From Bog-756 sp036513075 (GTDB taxonomy: Bacteria; Actinomycetota; Acidimicrobiia; Acidimicrobiales; RAAP-2), in the NCBI GenBank assembly GCA_036513075.1, contig DATBZS010000088.1, positions 1-64,000 of the forward strand: a DNA stretch of 64,000 bases, written 5' to 3'. The notes beneath the pieces are model-generated. The model was not told the origin of the DNA and ran no database searches. It saw only the letters and a program-made list of their open reading frames with translations. This document shows, in pieces, positions 1-8,184 of this stretch (position 1 is the stretch's first letter; each line of letters opens with the position of its first letter). The translations under genes were made by a program, and so were the position numbers.

Positions 1-618
1 GTCTTCAAAGGCACGCCCAACGAGGTCGCTTTGCAGGAGAGCGTCAATACGCGGCGCGGCGTCGAGCGCTGCCTGCGTTATGCCTTCGAGTTCGCCCGCA
101 AGCGGAACAAGGACAAGAAACTGACGCTCTGTGGTAAGACCAACGTGCTGACTTACGCCTTTGACCTCTGGGAACGCGCCTTCCACGAGATCGGCCAGAA
201 GGATTACCCCGATATCAAACGCGACTACGCCCACGTGGATGCCACAACCATGTGGTTCGTGAAGAACCCGGAATGGTTCGATGTCATTGTCACCGACAAC
301 CTGTTCGGCGACATCATCACCGACCTGGCCGGTGCAGTGGCCGGTGGCATCGGCTACGCCGCCTCGGCCAATCTCAACCCCGACCGCACCGGGCCCTCGA
401 TGTTCGAGCCGGTACACGGGGCCGCCAACGACATCGCCGGCACCGGAAGAGCGAATCCGGCCGCGGCGATCCGGTCGGCCGCCCTCATGCTCGACTTCCT
501 CGGCGAGGACAAGGCCGCGGCTGCCGTCACCGCGGCCGTCTCCGACTTCATCAACTCCACCCCGCACCCGACGCTCTCGACCACCGAGATCGGCGACGCC
601 ATCGCAGAAAGGCTCTGA
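1..618 (+). CDS. leuB: 3-isopropylmalate dehydrogenase, C-terminal part (cut by window edge)
   Basis: Oxidative decarboxylation of 3-isopropylmalate in leucine biosynthesis. The reading frame is open from base 1, so the gene starts outside the window; the TTG at 31 is internal because the preceding codons already encode family sequence (GTPNEVALQE). Visible family features are the NTRRGVER segment, the metal-binding aspartates of the DNLFGDIITDLAG block and the FEPVHGAANDIAGTGRANP block near the C-terminus. Citramalate synthase two genes downstream raises the possibility that the enzyme also serves 3-methylmalate oxidation. ilvE starts 3 nt after the stop, so they are co-transcribed. Confidence 0.95.
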   Translation, partial: VFKGTPNEVALQESVNTRRGVERCLRYAFEFARKRNKDKKLTLCGKTNVLTYAFDLWERAFHEIGQKDYPDIKRDYAHVDATTMWFVKNPEWFDVIVTDNLFGDIITDLAGAVAGGIGYAASANLNPDRTGPSMFEPVHGAANDIAGTGRANPAAAIRSAALMLDFLGEDKAAAAVTAAVSDFINSTPHPTLSTTEIGDAIAERL

Positions 619-621
619 GTC

Positions 622-1551
622 ATGCCCATCACCCCCACTGAAAAGATCTGGATGGACGGCGAGTTGGTCGACTGGGCTGATGCCACCGTGCACGTCCTCA
701 CTCACACGATGCACTACGGCTCCGGCGTGTTCGAGGGCATCCGTGCCTACCCGACCGACCGCGGCGTGGCCATCTTCCGCCTACGCGACCACATCGAGCG
801 CTTGTTCGTGTCGGCCTCGGTCTTCATGATCGACGTCCCGTTCAGCGTGGACGACATCGTCGAGGCAACCCGTGAGGTGGTCCGGGTCAACGGGATGGGC
901 GACGGCTGCTACATCCGCCCGCTCGTCTACCTCGGCTACGGCGAAATGGGCCTCAACCCCATCCCGTGCCCGGTCAACGTCTCGGTGGCCTGCTGGCCAT
1001 GGGGCACGTACCTCGGCGACGAGGGAGTGGCCAACGGAGTGTCGATGAAGATCTCCTCGTGGCGGCGCCACGACCCCAATGCCGTACCGACGGCAGCCAA
1101 GGGCACCGGCATGTACGTGAATTCGTCGCTGGCCAAGGTCGAGGCCATCAAGGCCGGCTACGACGAGGCCATCCTGCTCGCCCCCGACGGCAACATCAGC
1201 GAATGCACGGGCGAGAACATCTTCATCGTCCGTGACGGCAAGCTGCTGACGCCGCCGAGCTCCGACTCGGGCGCCCTCGAGGGCATCACCCAGAAGTCGG
1301 TGGAGCGGATCGCCCGCGACCAGGGCCTCGAGGTTCACTACCAGCAGCTCATCCGGACCGACCTCTACACAGCCGACGAAGCCTTTCTGACCGGCACCGC
1401 CGCCGAGGTGGTCCCGATCCGGGCCGTCGACGACCGCACGGTCGGCGCGGGCAAGCCCGGACCCATCACCCAGCAGATCCAGCAGACGTACTTCGCCGCC
1501 GTGCGTGGCGAGGTGGAGCAGTACCGGGACTGGTTGGACTATGTCGAGTGA
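622..1551 (+). CDS. ilvE: Branched-chain amino acid aminotransferase
   Basis: PLP-dependent class IV aminotransferase of 309 aa, the final step of Leu/Ile/Val synthesis. It starts with EKIWMDGELVDWADA and contains MHYGSGVFEGIRAYPT, the PLP-lysine region AAKGTGMYVNSSLAK and the cofactor-phosphate region ECTGENIF. The length is normal for the family. The ATG follows leuB by 3 nt with a weak purine-rich sequence (gaaagg) in front, and the 3' end overlaps the next gene by 11 bp. This indicates one translationally coupled BCAA operon. Confidence 0.96.
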   Translation: MPITPTEKIWMDGELVDWADATVHVLTHTMHYGSGVFEGIRAYPTDRGVAIFRLRDHIERLFVSASVFMIDVPFSVDDIVEATREVVRVNGMGDGCYIRPLVYLGYGEMGLNPIPCPVNVSVACWPWGTYLGDEGVANGVSMKISSWRRHDPNAVPTAAKGTGMYVNSSLAKVEAIKAGYDEAILLAPDGNISECTGENIFIVRDGKLLTPPSSDSGALEGITQKSVERIARDQGLEVHYQQLIRTDLYTADEAFLTGTAAEVVPIRAVDDRTVGAGKPGPITQQIQQTYFAAVRGEVEQYRDWLDYVE

Positions 1552-3337
1552 CGGCCCCACCCTCAACGACGACTCATATGCCACCGCTGGGCCGGGAGGC
1601 GGCCACGCCCACGGCCACACCCACAGCCATGGCGGAGGACCGGCCCACTCCCACCCGCTGACGGCGGGCCAGGAGGCACACCTGCGCGGCCGCCGATGGG
1701 TCGACCATGACCGCGACCACGACCACGACGAGGTGGTCCGGGCCGGGCACGACTTCGACCTGCCCGCCCTGCCCGATGCGGTTGACATCTTCGACACCAC
1801 CTTGCGGGACGGGTCCCAGCAGGAGGGCCTGTCGCTGACCGTCGACGACAAGCTCCGGGTCGCCGAGCAGCTCGACCACCTCGGGGTGACGTTCATCGAA
1901 GGCGGATGGCCCGGTGCCAATCCGAAAGACGCCGAATTCTTCGCCCGGGCCCCGAAGGAGCTGCACCTCGATCGGGCCACCCTGGTCGCCTTCGGCTCCA
2001 CCCGGCGCGCCGGCGTACGGGCCGAGGACGACGAGACCCTCCGTCACCTGGTGGAGGCCCAGACCCCGGCCGTGTGCATCGTGGCCAAGTCGTCGGAGAT
2101 GCACGTGGTGGACGCGTTGCGTACCACCCTCGACGAGGCCGTCGCCATGGTGGCCGACTCGGTGGAGTTCCTGGCTGCCAACGACCTCCGGGTCTTCCTC
2201 GACGCCGAACACTTCTTCGACGGGTACCGGGCCAATCCGGAGTTCACCTTGCGGATCCTGCAGGCAGCCGAGGAGGCGGGCGCCGAGACTCTGGTCCTGT
2301 GCGACACCAACGGGGGCACCCTGCCATACGAGGTGGAGCGGATCGTCGCCACCGTGCTCGACCGGTTCGAGACCCAGGTGGGCGTGCACTTCCACAACGA
2401 CAGTGGCTGCGCGGTGGCCAACTCGCTGACCGGCGTGGCGGTCGGCGCCACCCATGTGCAGGGCTGCGTCAACGGCTATGGCGAGCGGGCCGGCAACGCC
2501 GACCTGGCCGCCGTCGTGCCCGATCTGTCGCTCAAGCTCCGGGTGTCGACCATCCCGGCCGACCGCCTGCCTCTGCTCACCCCGGTGGCCCACCACATCT
2601 CCGAGCTGGTCAACATCGCCCCCAACCCGCAGCAGCCATTCGTCGGGGCCTCGGTATTCGCCCACAAGGCGGGGCTGCACACCTCGGCCATCGCCCGCCG
2701 GTCGGATGCCTATGAGCACGTCTCACCGGCGCTGGTCGGCAACGGCGCCCGTTTCGTGGTGTCCGAAATGGCCGGCCGGTCGACGCTGGCCATGAAGGCC
2801 GAGGAGCTGGGCCTCGAGCTCGACTCCGACGCCATGACGTCGGTGCTCGATTCGCTGAAGCAGCTTGAGTACAAGGGCTACCACTTCGAGGTGGCCGACG
2901 GCTCCCTCGAGCTGTTGCTCCGCGACTCGACCGGCTGGCGCCAGTCCTTCTTCGAGCTGGAGTCCTACCGGGTCATCGCCGACCAGGGGAAGGACCTGTC
3001 CACCGAGGCCACCGTCAAGCTCTGGGTCGACGGCCAACGTGTGGTTGCTACGGCCGAGGGAGGTGGCCCGGTCAATGCGCTCGACGGCGCCCTGCGGGCA
3101 GCCATCGGCGGCAGCTACCCGACGCTTGAGGGGATCCACCTGGTCGACTACCGGGTCCGGGTCCTCGACTCCGCCAAGGGCACCGGATCGGTGACCCGGG
3201 TCCTCATCGACACGACCGACGGTGACCGGACCTGGACCACGATCGGGGTGTCCGAGAACATCATCGCCGCCTCGTGGCAGGCCCTCACCGACTCCGTGGT
3301 CTACGGTCTACTCCACGCTTCCGATGGTCGTGCCTGA
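1541..3337 (+). CDS. cimA: Citramalate synthase (2-isopropylmalate synthase family) with His-rich N-terminus
   Basis: Condenses pyruvate and acetyl-CoA to citramalate, the threonine-independent entry to isoleucine synthesis. The 598-aa product has a HMGL-like TIM barrel (about residues 80-345) with DIFDTTLRDGSQQEG, metal ligands in VHFHNDSGCA (about 282) and NGYGERAGN (about 310), and a C-terminal LeuA-type allosteric domain (about 430-570). The form FIEGGWPGANPKD favours CimA over LeuA. ATG 1541 is chosen because it overlaps the end of ilvE by 11 bp; an earlier in-frame GTG at 1505 would overlap more. The first 70 residues hold about 12 histidines (GHAHGHTHSHGGG, DHDRDHDHD), unusual for this family. 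The operon position supports the call. Confidence 0.9.
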   Translation: MSSDGPTLNDDSYATAGPGGGHAHGHTHSHGGGPAHSHPLTAGQEAHLRGRRWVDHDRDHDHDEVVRAGHDFDLPALPDAVDIFDTTLRDGSQQEGLSLTVDDKLRVAEQLDHLGVTFIEGGWPGANPKDAEFFARAPKELHLDRATLVAFGSTRRAGVRAEDDETLRHLVEAQTPAVCIVAKSSEMHVVDALRTTLDEAVAMVADSVEFLAANDLRVFLDAEHFFDGYRANPEFTLRILQAAEEAGAETLVLCDTNGGTLPYEVERIVATVLDRFETQVGVHFHNDSGCAVANSLTGVAVGATHVQGCVNGYGERAGNADLAAVVPDLSLKLRVSTIPADRLPLLTPVAHHISELVNIAPNPQQPFVGASVFAHKAGLHTSAIARRSDAYEHVSPALVGNGARFVVSEMAGRSTLAMKAEELGLELDSDAMTSVLDSLKQLEYKGYHFEVADGSLELLLRDSTGWRQSFFELESYRVIADQGKDLSTEATVKLWVDGQRVVATAEGGGPVNALDGALRAAIGGSYPTLEGIHLVDYRVRVLDSAKGTGSVTRVLIDTTDGDRTWTTIGVSENIIAASWQALTDSVVYGLLHASDGRA

Positions 3338-3429
3338 ACTGGACACCCGACCACGACCCATGGCACGTTTCCCGTGACAGCCCGCAGGAGTCCGTCCAAC
3401 CGCCGCACCCCGCGATCCAGGAGCACCCG

Positions 3430-3951
3430 GTGACCCAACCCAGTTTCGTCCCCGTCGTCGAGGCGGACCAGGTCCGTCGGGCCTACCAGTTGCACGTGCC
3501 GTCCATATGGACGACGTCGCGTCCGTCCGAGCTCCGGGGCACCCACCAGCCGTCCGGCTCCTTCCTCGGCACTCCGGGCCCCGACCAGGGTTTCGCCCTC
3601 AAGCTCGCCCGCCGCTTCGAGGACCGCCTGGTGCTGGGTGCCGCCGAGCACACCGAGGACGCCATCTGGGGCTGCACGGCGGTGGCCATGCGACGGGCGG
3701 CGGCGTTCGGGCGTGCGCCGGTCATCCACGACCTGACCCTTGCCTTCACCCTGTGGGGCTTCCTCGGGGGGACCCCGGCCGACCTGGTGGCCGCCCGGGA
3801 GCCGCTGTTCCGTGCCGCCTCGCACCACTACCAGGTGCAGCGCACCATCGCCGACTGCGTTCCTGAGTCGACCCTGCGGCTTACGCCGGAGCAGGTGGCC
3901 GATCGCCTTGCCGAGTGGCCCACGTTGCTCGAGTTGTCCGAAGATCACTAA
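3430..3951 (+). CDS. Conserved hypothetical protein (173 aa)
   Basis: Unrecognised soluble protein with no signal peptide or membrane segment. GTG 3430 is chosen because AGGAG lies 6 nt upstream (3419-3423); the open frame extends further 5' but would run into cimA. The sequence contains HVPSIWTTSRPSELRGTHQPSG, an alanine-rich helical middle and a C-terminal helix ending LEQ-like LLELSEDH. It is 92 bp downstream of cimA and may be the last gene of that operon, but nothing in the sequence ties it to amino acid synthesis. Confidence 0.7.
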   Translation: MTQPSFVPVVEADQVRRAYQLHVPSIWTTSRPSELRGTHQPSGSFLGTPGPDQGFALKLARRFEDRLVLGAAEHTEDAIWGCTAVAMRRAAAFGRAPVIHDLTLAFTLWGFLGGTPADLVAAREPLFRAASHHYQVQRTIADCVPESTLRLTPEQVADRLAEWPTLLELSEDH

Positions 3952-4134
3952 GGGGCTGCTGGTCAGGGTCCCGGTCCACCTCGGGGACTCCGACTGATCG
4001 GACCTGCGCAGGGCGGCGGTCGATCCTCGCTCCGGGGGAAGCGTCGGTCGGAGGCCCCGGCAGAGGTGGGTGGTCGGGAAACCATGGGCCGGTGGCCGTC
4101 GGACCGTATCGGCCGGACGACGGGTGGAGAGCGG

Positions 4135-4605
4135 TCAGCGGAGGATTCGCCAGCGCCTCTTTGCCGAGGCACCCGAAAAGGCGCCGACCTCGGCCGGCAT
4201 GCGGGCCGATGCGGTCATCAGGTCGTCGTCGTCGAGGAACTGCTCCTCGCCAAGACCGGTCGATGTCGGGACATCGAGACCAAGCCGGGCCTCGCCGTCG
4301 GCATAGTTGACGGTGACCACGTTGGCCAGGCTCGAGCCGGACACGGCCTGCTGGAAGAGATCGGGATACATGGGGCCCGCTTCGGGGCGCTGTTCGGACT
4401 CAGTGCTCCACGTCGGCCGCTTGGGCAGCTCGGGAACGGGTATCGGTGGAACCTTCGCCACGGGCACGTCCATCGACAGGGCGGCTCCCACCGGCAGGCC
4501 GGCTGCCACGGAGGCGTCGCCCTGCTGGGTGGGGTGGAGCTCCGGTGGATACCAGGCCCCGTCGCTGGCCTGCCACCAATTAGGTCCTTGCGGGTTTTCA
4601 CTCAT
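4135..4605 (-). CDS. Hypothetical protein with WWQASDGAWYPPE motif
   Basis: A 156-aa protein beginning MSENPQGPN, followed at once by WWQASDGAWYPPE. This short tryptophan-rich motif occurs at the N-terminus of many otherwise unrelated actinobacterial proteins. The rest is proline-rich (VPPIPVPELPKRP) and then acidic (EEQFLDDDDL), with a basic end (KRRWRILR). No membrane segment or enzymatic motif is seen. ATG 4605 has GGAG 9 nt upstream; ATG 4614 is an alternative. The gene is divergent from the acyl-CoA dehydrogenase at 4762. Function unknown. Confidence 0.7.
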   Translation of the reverse strand: MSENPQGPNWWQASDGAWYPPELHPTQQGDASVAAGLPVGAALSMDVPVAKVPPIPVPELPKRPTWSTESEQRPEAGPMYPDLFQQAVSGSSLANVVTVNYADGEARLGLDVPTSTGLGEEQFLDDDDLMTASARMPAEVGAFSGASAKRRWRILR

Positions 4606-4739
4606 TGTCGGCATCTCCACGTGTTCAGGCGTGTAGGAAGTCCGGGCACCACGCCCGACATGACCTCCATCGGCCCGTGCAACCGTCGTCTTGAGCAATT
4701 CTGCAACCCAGGGCTACACCTACGTGTGTCCGACCTCCC

Positions 4740-4751
4740 TACCGGTCGGTA
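4740..4751. promoter_or_regulatory. Candidate TetR-type operator TACCG-GT-CGGTA
   Basis: Perfect 5-bp inverted repeat around a GT centre. It overlaps the first bases of the proposed -10 box (4750-4755) of the acyl-CoA dehydrogenase gene, which is where a repressor would block initiation. Small palindromes of this kind in front of acyl-CoA dehydrogenase genes are often bound by TetR-family regulators; the specific regulator is unknown. Confidence 0.5.
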
Positions 4752-4755
4752 ACTT
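4750..4755 (+). promoter_or_regulatory. -10 box TAACTT, leaderless start of acyl-CoA dehydrogenase
   Basis: TAnnnT hexamer 6 nt before ATG 4762, with no Shine-Dalgarno sequence. This spacing would put the transcription start at or next to the ATG. Confidence 0.5.
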
Positions 4756-4761
4756 GTAAGC

Positions 4762-5910
4762 ATGGAGAACGCCTTCGCCCTGTCCGACACCCACCGCCAG
4801 TTCCGCGACTCGCTGCGCAAGTTCGCCGACGACCGGGTCGCCCCCAACGCCGCGGCTGCCGACCGTGACTCGGCCTATCCCCAGGCGTCCTTTGACGCCT
4901 GCCGCGCAATGGAGCTTCCGGCTCTCGGCATCCCGGTGGAGTACGGGGGCGCCGGGGCGGACATGATCACTCAGGCCATCATGGCCGAAGAGATCGCCCG
5001 GGTCTGTGCTTCGACAGCGGTCACCCTGCTCATCTCCAAGCTCGCCATGCTGCCTGTCATGAACTGGGCGGGTGAGGACCTGAAGCGCGAGTACCTGCCG
5101 AGGGTCGCATCGGGCGAATACCAGGGGAGTTACTGCCTGTCCGAGGCCGATGCCGGCTCGGACGTGGCGTCGATGCGTACCCGGGCCATCCGCGACGGCG
5201 ACCACTACGTCCTGAACGGAGCGAAGCACTGGATCACCAACGCCGGCGTATCGGACACCTACACGGTGTTCGCCGTCACCGACCCCGAGGCCGGCCGACG
5301 GGGCATCAGCTGCTTTCTGGTCGAGGCCGGCTGGGGCGTCGAGGTCGGTGCCCACGAGGACAAGATGGGACTGCGGGGCAGCCCGACAGCCGGGATCTCC
5401 TTCGACGGCGTGCGGGTCCCGGCGACCCACCGGATCGGCGAAGAGGGCATGGGCTTCACCATCGCCATGCACACGCTGGACCGCAGCCGCCCGACCGTCG
5501 GCTCCCAGGCCGTCGGCATCGCCCAGGGCGCCCTGGACGCGGCCACCGACTACATGCGGCAGCGCAATGCGTTCGGCAAGCCCATCGCCGACCTGCAGGG
5601 CCTGCGCTTCATGCTGGCCGATATGGCCATGGCAACGGAGGTAGCGCGGACCATGACCTACCGGGCCTGTGCGCTCGTCGACAACGGCGATCCCGAGGGC
5701 GAGCTCACGTCCTTCGGGGCCATGGCCAAGTGCTTCGCGTCGGACACGGCCATGTCGGTGACCACCGATGCCGTGCAGCTGCTGGGTGGCTACGGCTACA
5801 CGAAGGACTTTCCGGTGGAACGGTTCATGCGCGACGCCAAGATCACCCAGATCTACGAGGGCACCAACCAGATCCAGCGGGTGGTCATCGCCAAGGGGCT
5901 GCTCGGCTGA
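4762..5910 (+). CDS. Acyl-CoA dehydrogenase
   Basis: FAD-dependent alpha,beta-dehydrogenation of an acyl-CoA thioester. The 382-aa protein has the usual three-part fold: N-terminal helices, beta domain with YCLSEADAGSDVASM and WITNAG, and C-terminal helices with RQRNAFGKPIADLQGL and LGGYGYTKDFPVERFMRD. The catalytic base region YEGTNQIQRVVIAKGLL is intact (Glu present), as in short/medium-chain and isovaleryl-CoA-type enzymes. Substrate length cannot be read from the sequence. A palindromic operator and a -10 box lie directly upstream. Confidence 0.93.
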   Translation: MENAFALSDTHRQFRDSLRKFADDRVAPNAAAADRDSAYPQASFDACRAMELPALGIPVEYGGAGADMITQAIMAEEIARVCASTAVTLLISKLAMLPVMNWAGEDLKREYLPRVASGEYQGSYCLSEADAGSDVASMRTRAIRDGDHYVLNGAKHWITNAGVSDTYTVFAVTDPEAGRRGISCFLVEAGWGVEVGAHEDKMGLRGSPTAGISFDGVRVPATHRIGEEGMGFTIAMHTLDRSRPTVGSQAVGIAQGALDAATDYMRQRNAFGKPIADLQGLRFMLADMAMATEVARTMTYRACALVDNGDPEGELTSFGAMAKCFASDTAMSVTTDAVQLLGGYGYTKDFPVERFMRDAKITQIYEGTNQIQRVVIAKGLLG

Positions 5911-5954
5911 CCCGTTCGCCCGGACCGGCTGGCGGCACAGGGAGCGGGGCGCGG

Positions 5955-5960
5955 TAGGTT
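5955..5960 (+). promoter_or_regulatory. -10 box TAGGTT, leaderless start of arsC-like gene
   Basis: TAnnnT hexamer 7 nt before ATG 5968. No Shine-Dalgarno sequence is present. Confidence 0.5.
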
Positions 5961-5967
5961 CGCCGGC

Positions 5968-6336
5968 ATGACCGACATCACGATCTTCCACAACCCGAAC
6001 TGCTCGAGCTCCCGGGCCGCCACCGAGATCGCCGGAGACCTCGGCATTTCGGTCAACATCCGCCGCTACCAGCTGAAAGCCGAGCGTCCCACGGTGGAGG
6101 AACTGGCGAACCTCCTGGCGATCCTGGAGGATGAGCCCACTGTCCTGGTGCGGCGGGACGCCAACTTCACCAAGCTGGGTCTGACCGACGCCGACGTGCA
6201 ACGCGCCGACCAGGTTGCCGAGGTACTCGCCGCCCATCCGGACCTCATACAGCGACCGGTGCTGGTGGCCGGGGACGCGGCGATCATCGGCCGACCCAAG
6301 GACCGCGTCGGTCCGTTCCTGGCCGCCCACGCCTGA
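5968..6336 (+). CDS. ArsC/Spx-family reductase (arsenate reductase-like)
   Basis: A 122-aa thioredoxin-fold protein of the glutaredoxin-coupled ArsC family. The N-terminal HNPNCSSSRAA carries the single catalytic Cys (residue 11), the middle has RRDANFTKLGL, and LIQRPVLVAGDAAIIGRPKD contains the cis-Pro/Arg segment of the family. No ars regulator or efflux pump is nearby, so the substrate may not be arsenate. YffB/Spx-like redox roles are the alternative. It ends 67 bp before mutM. Confidence 0.85.
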   Translation: MTDITIFHNPNCSSSRAATEIAGDLGISVNIRRYQLKAERPTVEELANLLAILEDEPTVLVRRDANFTKLGLTDADVQRADQVAEVLAAHPDLIQRPVLVAGDAAIIGRPKDRVGPFLAAHA

Positions 6337-6403
6337 CCGCCCGGGGCCACTGCGTGGGCGAACGCCCGTGGAGCTGGCCCGTGAGAGGGGAGAGGAGGCG
6401 ACC

Positions 6404-7270
6404 GTGCCCGAGCTGCCCGAAGTCGAGACCATCCGGCGCCAGCTGGACACGCATCTGGTCGGCCGATCAGTGTCGTCCGCGGAGACCCGGTGGCACAAGA
6501 GCCTGACCGGACGGGGCATCGAGCCGACGGCGATGCTCCAGCGACCGGTCGTCCGGGTCTGGCGCCGGGGCAAGGTGCTGGGGATCGATGCGGATGGTGG
6601 GGTGAGCGTCCTGGTCCATCTGCGGATGACCGGGCAGCTGCTCATCGAGCCAGTGACCGCCGATGGACCGTCGCCGAGAGACACCCCGGCTACGAGGGTC
6701 GTGCTCGACCTCGACGACGGCTCACGGCTGTTCTTCAACGACCAGCGGAAGTTCGGCCGCATGGTGGTGCTCCCCACCACCGACGTGCCGGCCGACCCGC
6801 TGCTCGCCCGCATGGGTCCTGAACCGCTCGAGGTCGGATTCGACGCCGACGTGCTCAGCGCGAGCCTGCGCCGGCACCCGGGGTTGCAGCTCAAGGCGGC
6901 GTTGCTCGACCAGGGCGTCGTCGCCGGCATCGGCAACATCTATGCCGACGAGGCCCTGTGGCAGGCGGGTCTCCACCCGGAGCGACGGTGCCGGGCGGTG
7001 CGTCGCCCCGGTTTCGAGGCCCTTCACGTTGGGATCGTCACCGTGCTGTCCGAGGGTGTGGCCCGTGGCGGCTCGACGCTGCGGGACTACGTCGACGCCA
7101 AAGGTGACCGGGGCGGCTACCTCGAAGTGGCCAACGTCTACGGGCGGACTGGGCAGCCCTGCCCCCGCTGCGGCACCTCGGTCATCAAGACCAGAGTGGT
7201 CGGACGCGGCACCCATCTGTGCCCGGCGTGCCAGGTGGCACCGCGGAGACGACGGTCGGCACAGTACTGA
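6404..7270 (+). CDS. mutM: Formamidopyrimidine-DNA glycosylase
   Basis: Removes 8-oxoguanine and other oxidised purines and nicks the abasic site. GTG 6404 is fixed by biology: removal of Met exposes the catalytic Pro of PELPEVETIRRQL. AGAGGAGG lies 5 nt upstream. Other landmarks are the Lys of RRGKVLGID, GIGNIYADEALW, and a C-terminal zinc finger CPRC...CPAC with the DNA-contacting GRGTHLCPACQ. The 288-aa length is typical. MutY at 37.3 kb supplies the partner activity against A:8-oxoG pairs. Confidence 0.95.
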   Translation: MPELPEVETIRRQLDTHLVGRSVSSAETRWHKSLTGRGIEPTAMLQRPVVRVWRRGKVLGIDADGGVSVLVHLRMTGQLLIEPVTADGPSPRDTPATRVVLDLDDGSRLFFNDQRKFGRMVVLPTTDVPADPLLARMGPEPLEVGFDADVLSASLRRHPGLQLKAALLDQGVVAGIGNIYADEALWQAGLHPERRCRAVRRPGFEALHVGIVTVLSEGVARGGSTLRDYVDAKGDRGGYLEVANVYGRTGQPCPRCGTSVIKTRVVGRGTHLCPACQVAPRRRRSAQY

Positions 7271-7298
7271 GGACGGATCGCCCGACAGCCCCGGTTGG

Positions 7299-8081
7299 TC
7301 AGGAGGGCGCGTCCTCAGGCCGCGGATCCGACGAGATCGGCCCGGTGGCGGGCGTCCGGGGAAGGGGGTCGAGCCTGATGACGGCCACGGTCCCGTCGAC
7401 CACCTGACGAGCCAGCTCGGTCAGCCGCAGGTTGTGGTTCCGGGCATGGTTGCGAAGGCGGCGGAACGACTCGTCCACGTCGCGCCCCGATGCTTCGCTG
7501 ATCCGTCCTTTGGCCTGCTCGATGACGATCCGGCTGTTCAGCGCCTCCCCGAGCTGCGCGTTGAGTACGGCGGCATCAACGGACGCCTGGTGCTGGATGA
7601 TGGCGATCGTGGCCACGTCGGCCAAGGCCTGGGCCACGAACACGTCGTCGGTCCCGAGGGAGCCATGGGCGACCCGGAACAGGTTCAACGCACCTACCGT
7701 CGTGTTCCGGAGGTGCATCGGCAGGGCGTGGACGGTTTGGAACCCGTCGGCCACCGCGCGAGGGGCGAACAGCGGCCATCGCGCGTCGGCACTGGCCAAC
7801 TCCACGTTGACGATCGGCGCTCCGCTCTGGAAGCAGTCGACGCACGGGCCCTCATTGGTCTGAAGTTCGAACAGCTCCAGGCTCCGCATGGTGTCGCTCG
7901 ACGAGGCGACGACCTGGAGGTCGCCGGCGGGGCTGGCCAACATGACCCCCGCCGTGTCCACGTCGAGCACAGTGACACAGCGGTCGCTCAGCACGGTGAG
8001 CACGTCGATGACGTCGAAGTCATCGACCAGGTTGTCAGCCAATTCGACCAGGGTCTGGACGAGGAGTCCTTCACGGGACAT
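7299..8081 (-). CDS. GAF-ANTAR domain regulator (RNA-binding antiterminator type)
   Basis: A 260-aa protein with an N-terminal GAF sensor (about residues 15-165, with NEGPCVDCFQSGAPI) and a C-terminal ANTAR helical domain (about 170-230: SRIVIEQAKGRISEASG, then FRRLRNHARNHNLRLTELA). ANTAR domains bind paired stem-loops in nascent RNA and prevent termination. The two cysteines of CVDC in the GAF domain may sense redox or ligand. No cognate kinase or target hairpin pair is evident. It lies 103 bp downstream of a second GAF-ANTAR gene. Confidence 0.88.
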   Translation of the reverse strand: MSREGLLVQTLVELADNLVDDFDVIDVLTVLSDRCVTVLDVDTAGVMLASPAGDLQVVASSSDTMRSLELFELQTNEGPCVDCFQSGAPIVNVELASADARWPLFAPRAVADGFQTVHALPMHLRNTTVGALNLFRVAHGSLGTDDVFVAQALADVATIAIIQHQASVDAAVLNAQLGEALNSRIVIEQAKGRISEASGRDVDESFRRLRNHARNHNLRLTELARQVVDGTVAVIRLDPLPRTPATGPISSDPRPEDAPS

Positions 8082-8184
8082 GGCTACAGCGGTCTCTCGG
8101 GACGGGTATTCCCGACAATCGGGCTGGATGATGGCACCGAGGTCACTTTAGCGTCCCCTGCGATGGTGAAAGGACACGAGCAGC

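Noticed and set aside
31..618. Separate gene starting with TTG at 31
   Set aside because: The frame is open from base 1 with isopropylmalate dehydrogenase sequence, so this is the internal part of leuB.
6215..6403. 5' extension of mutM
   Set aside because: MutM needs Pro directly after the initiator Met; GTG 6404 gives that and has a Shine-Dalgarno sequence.
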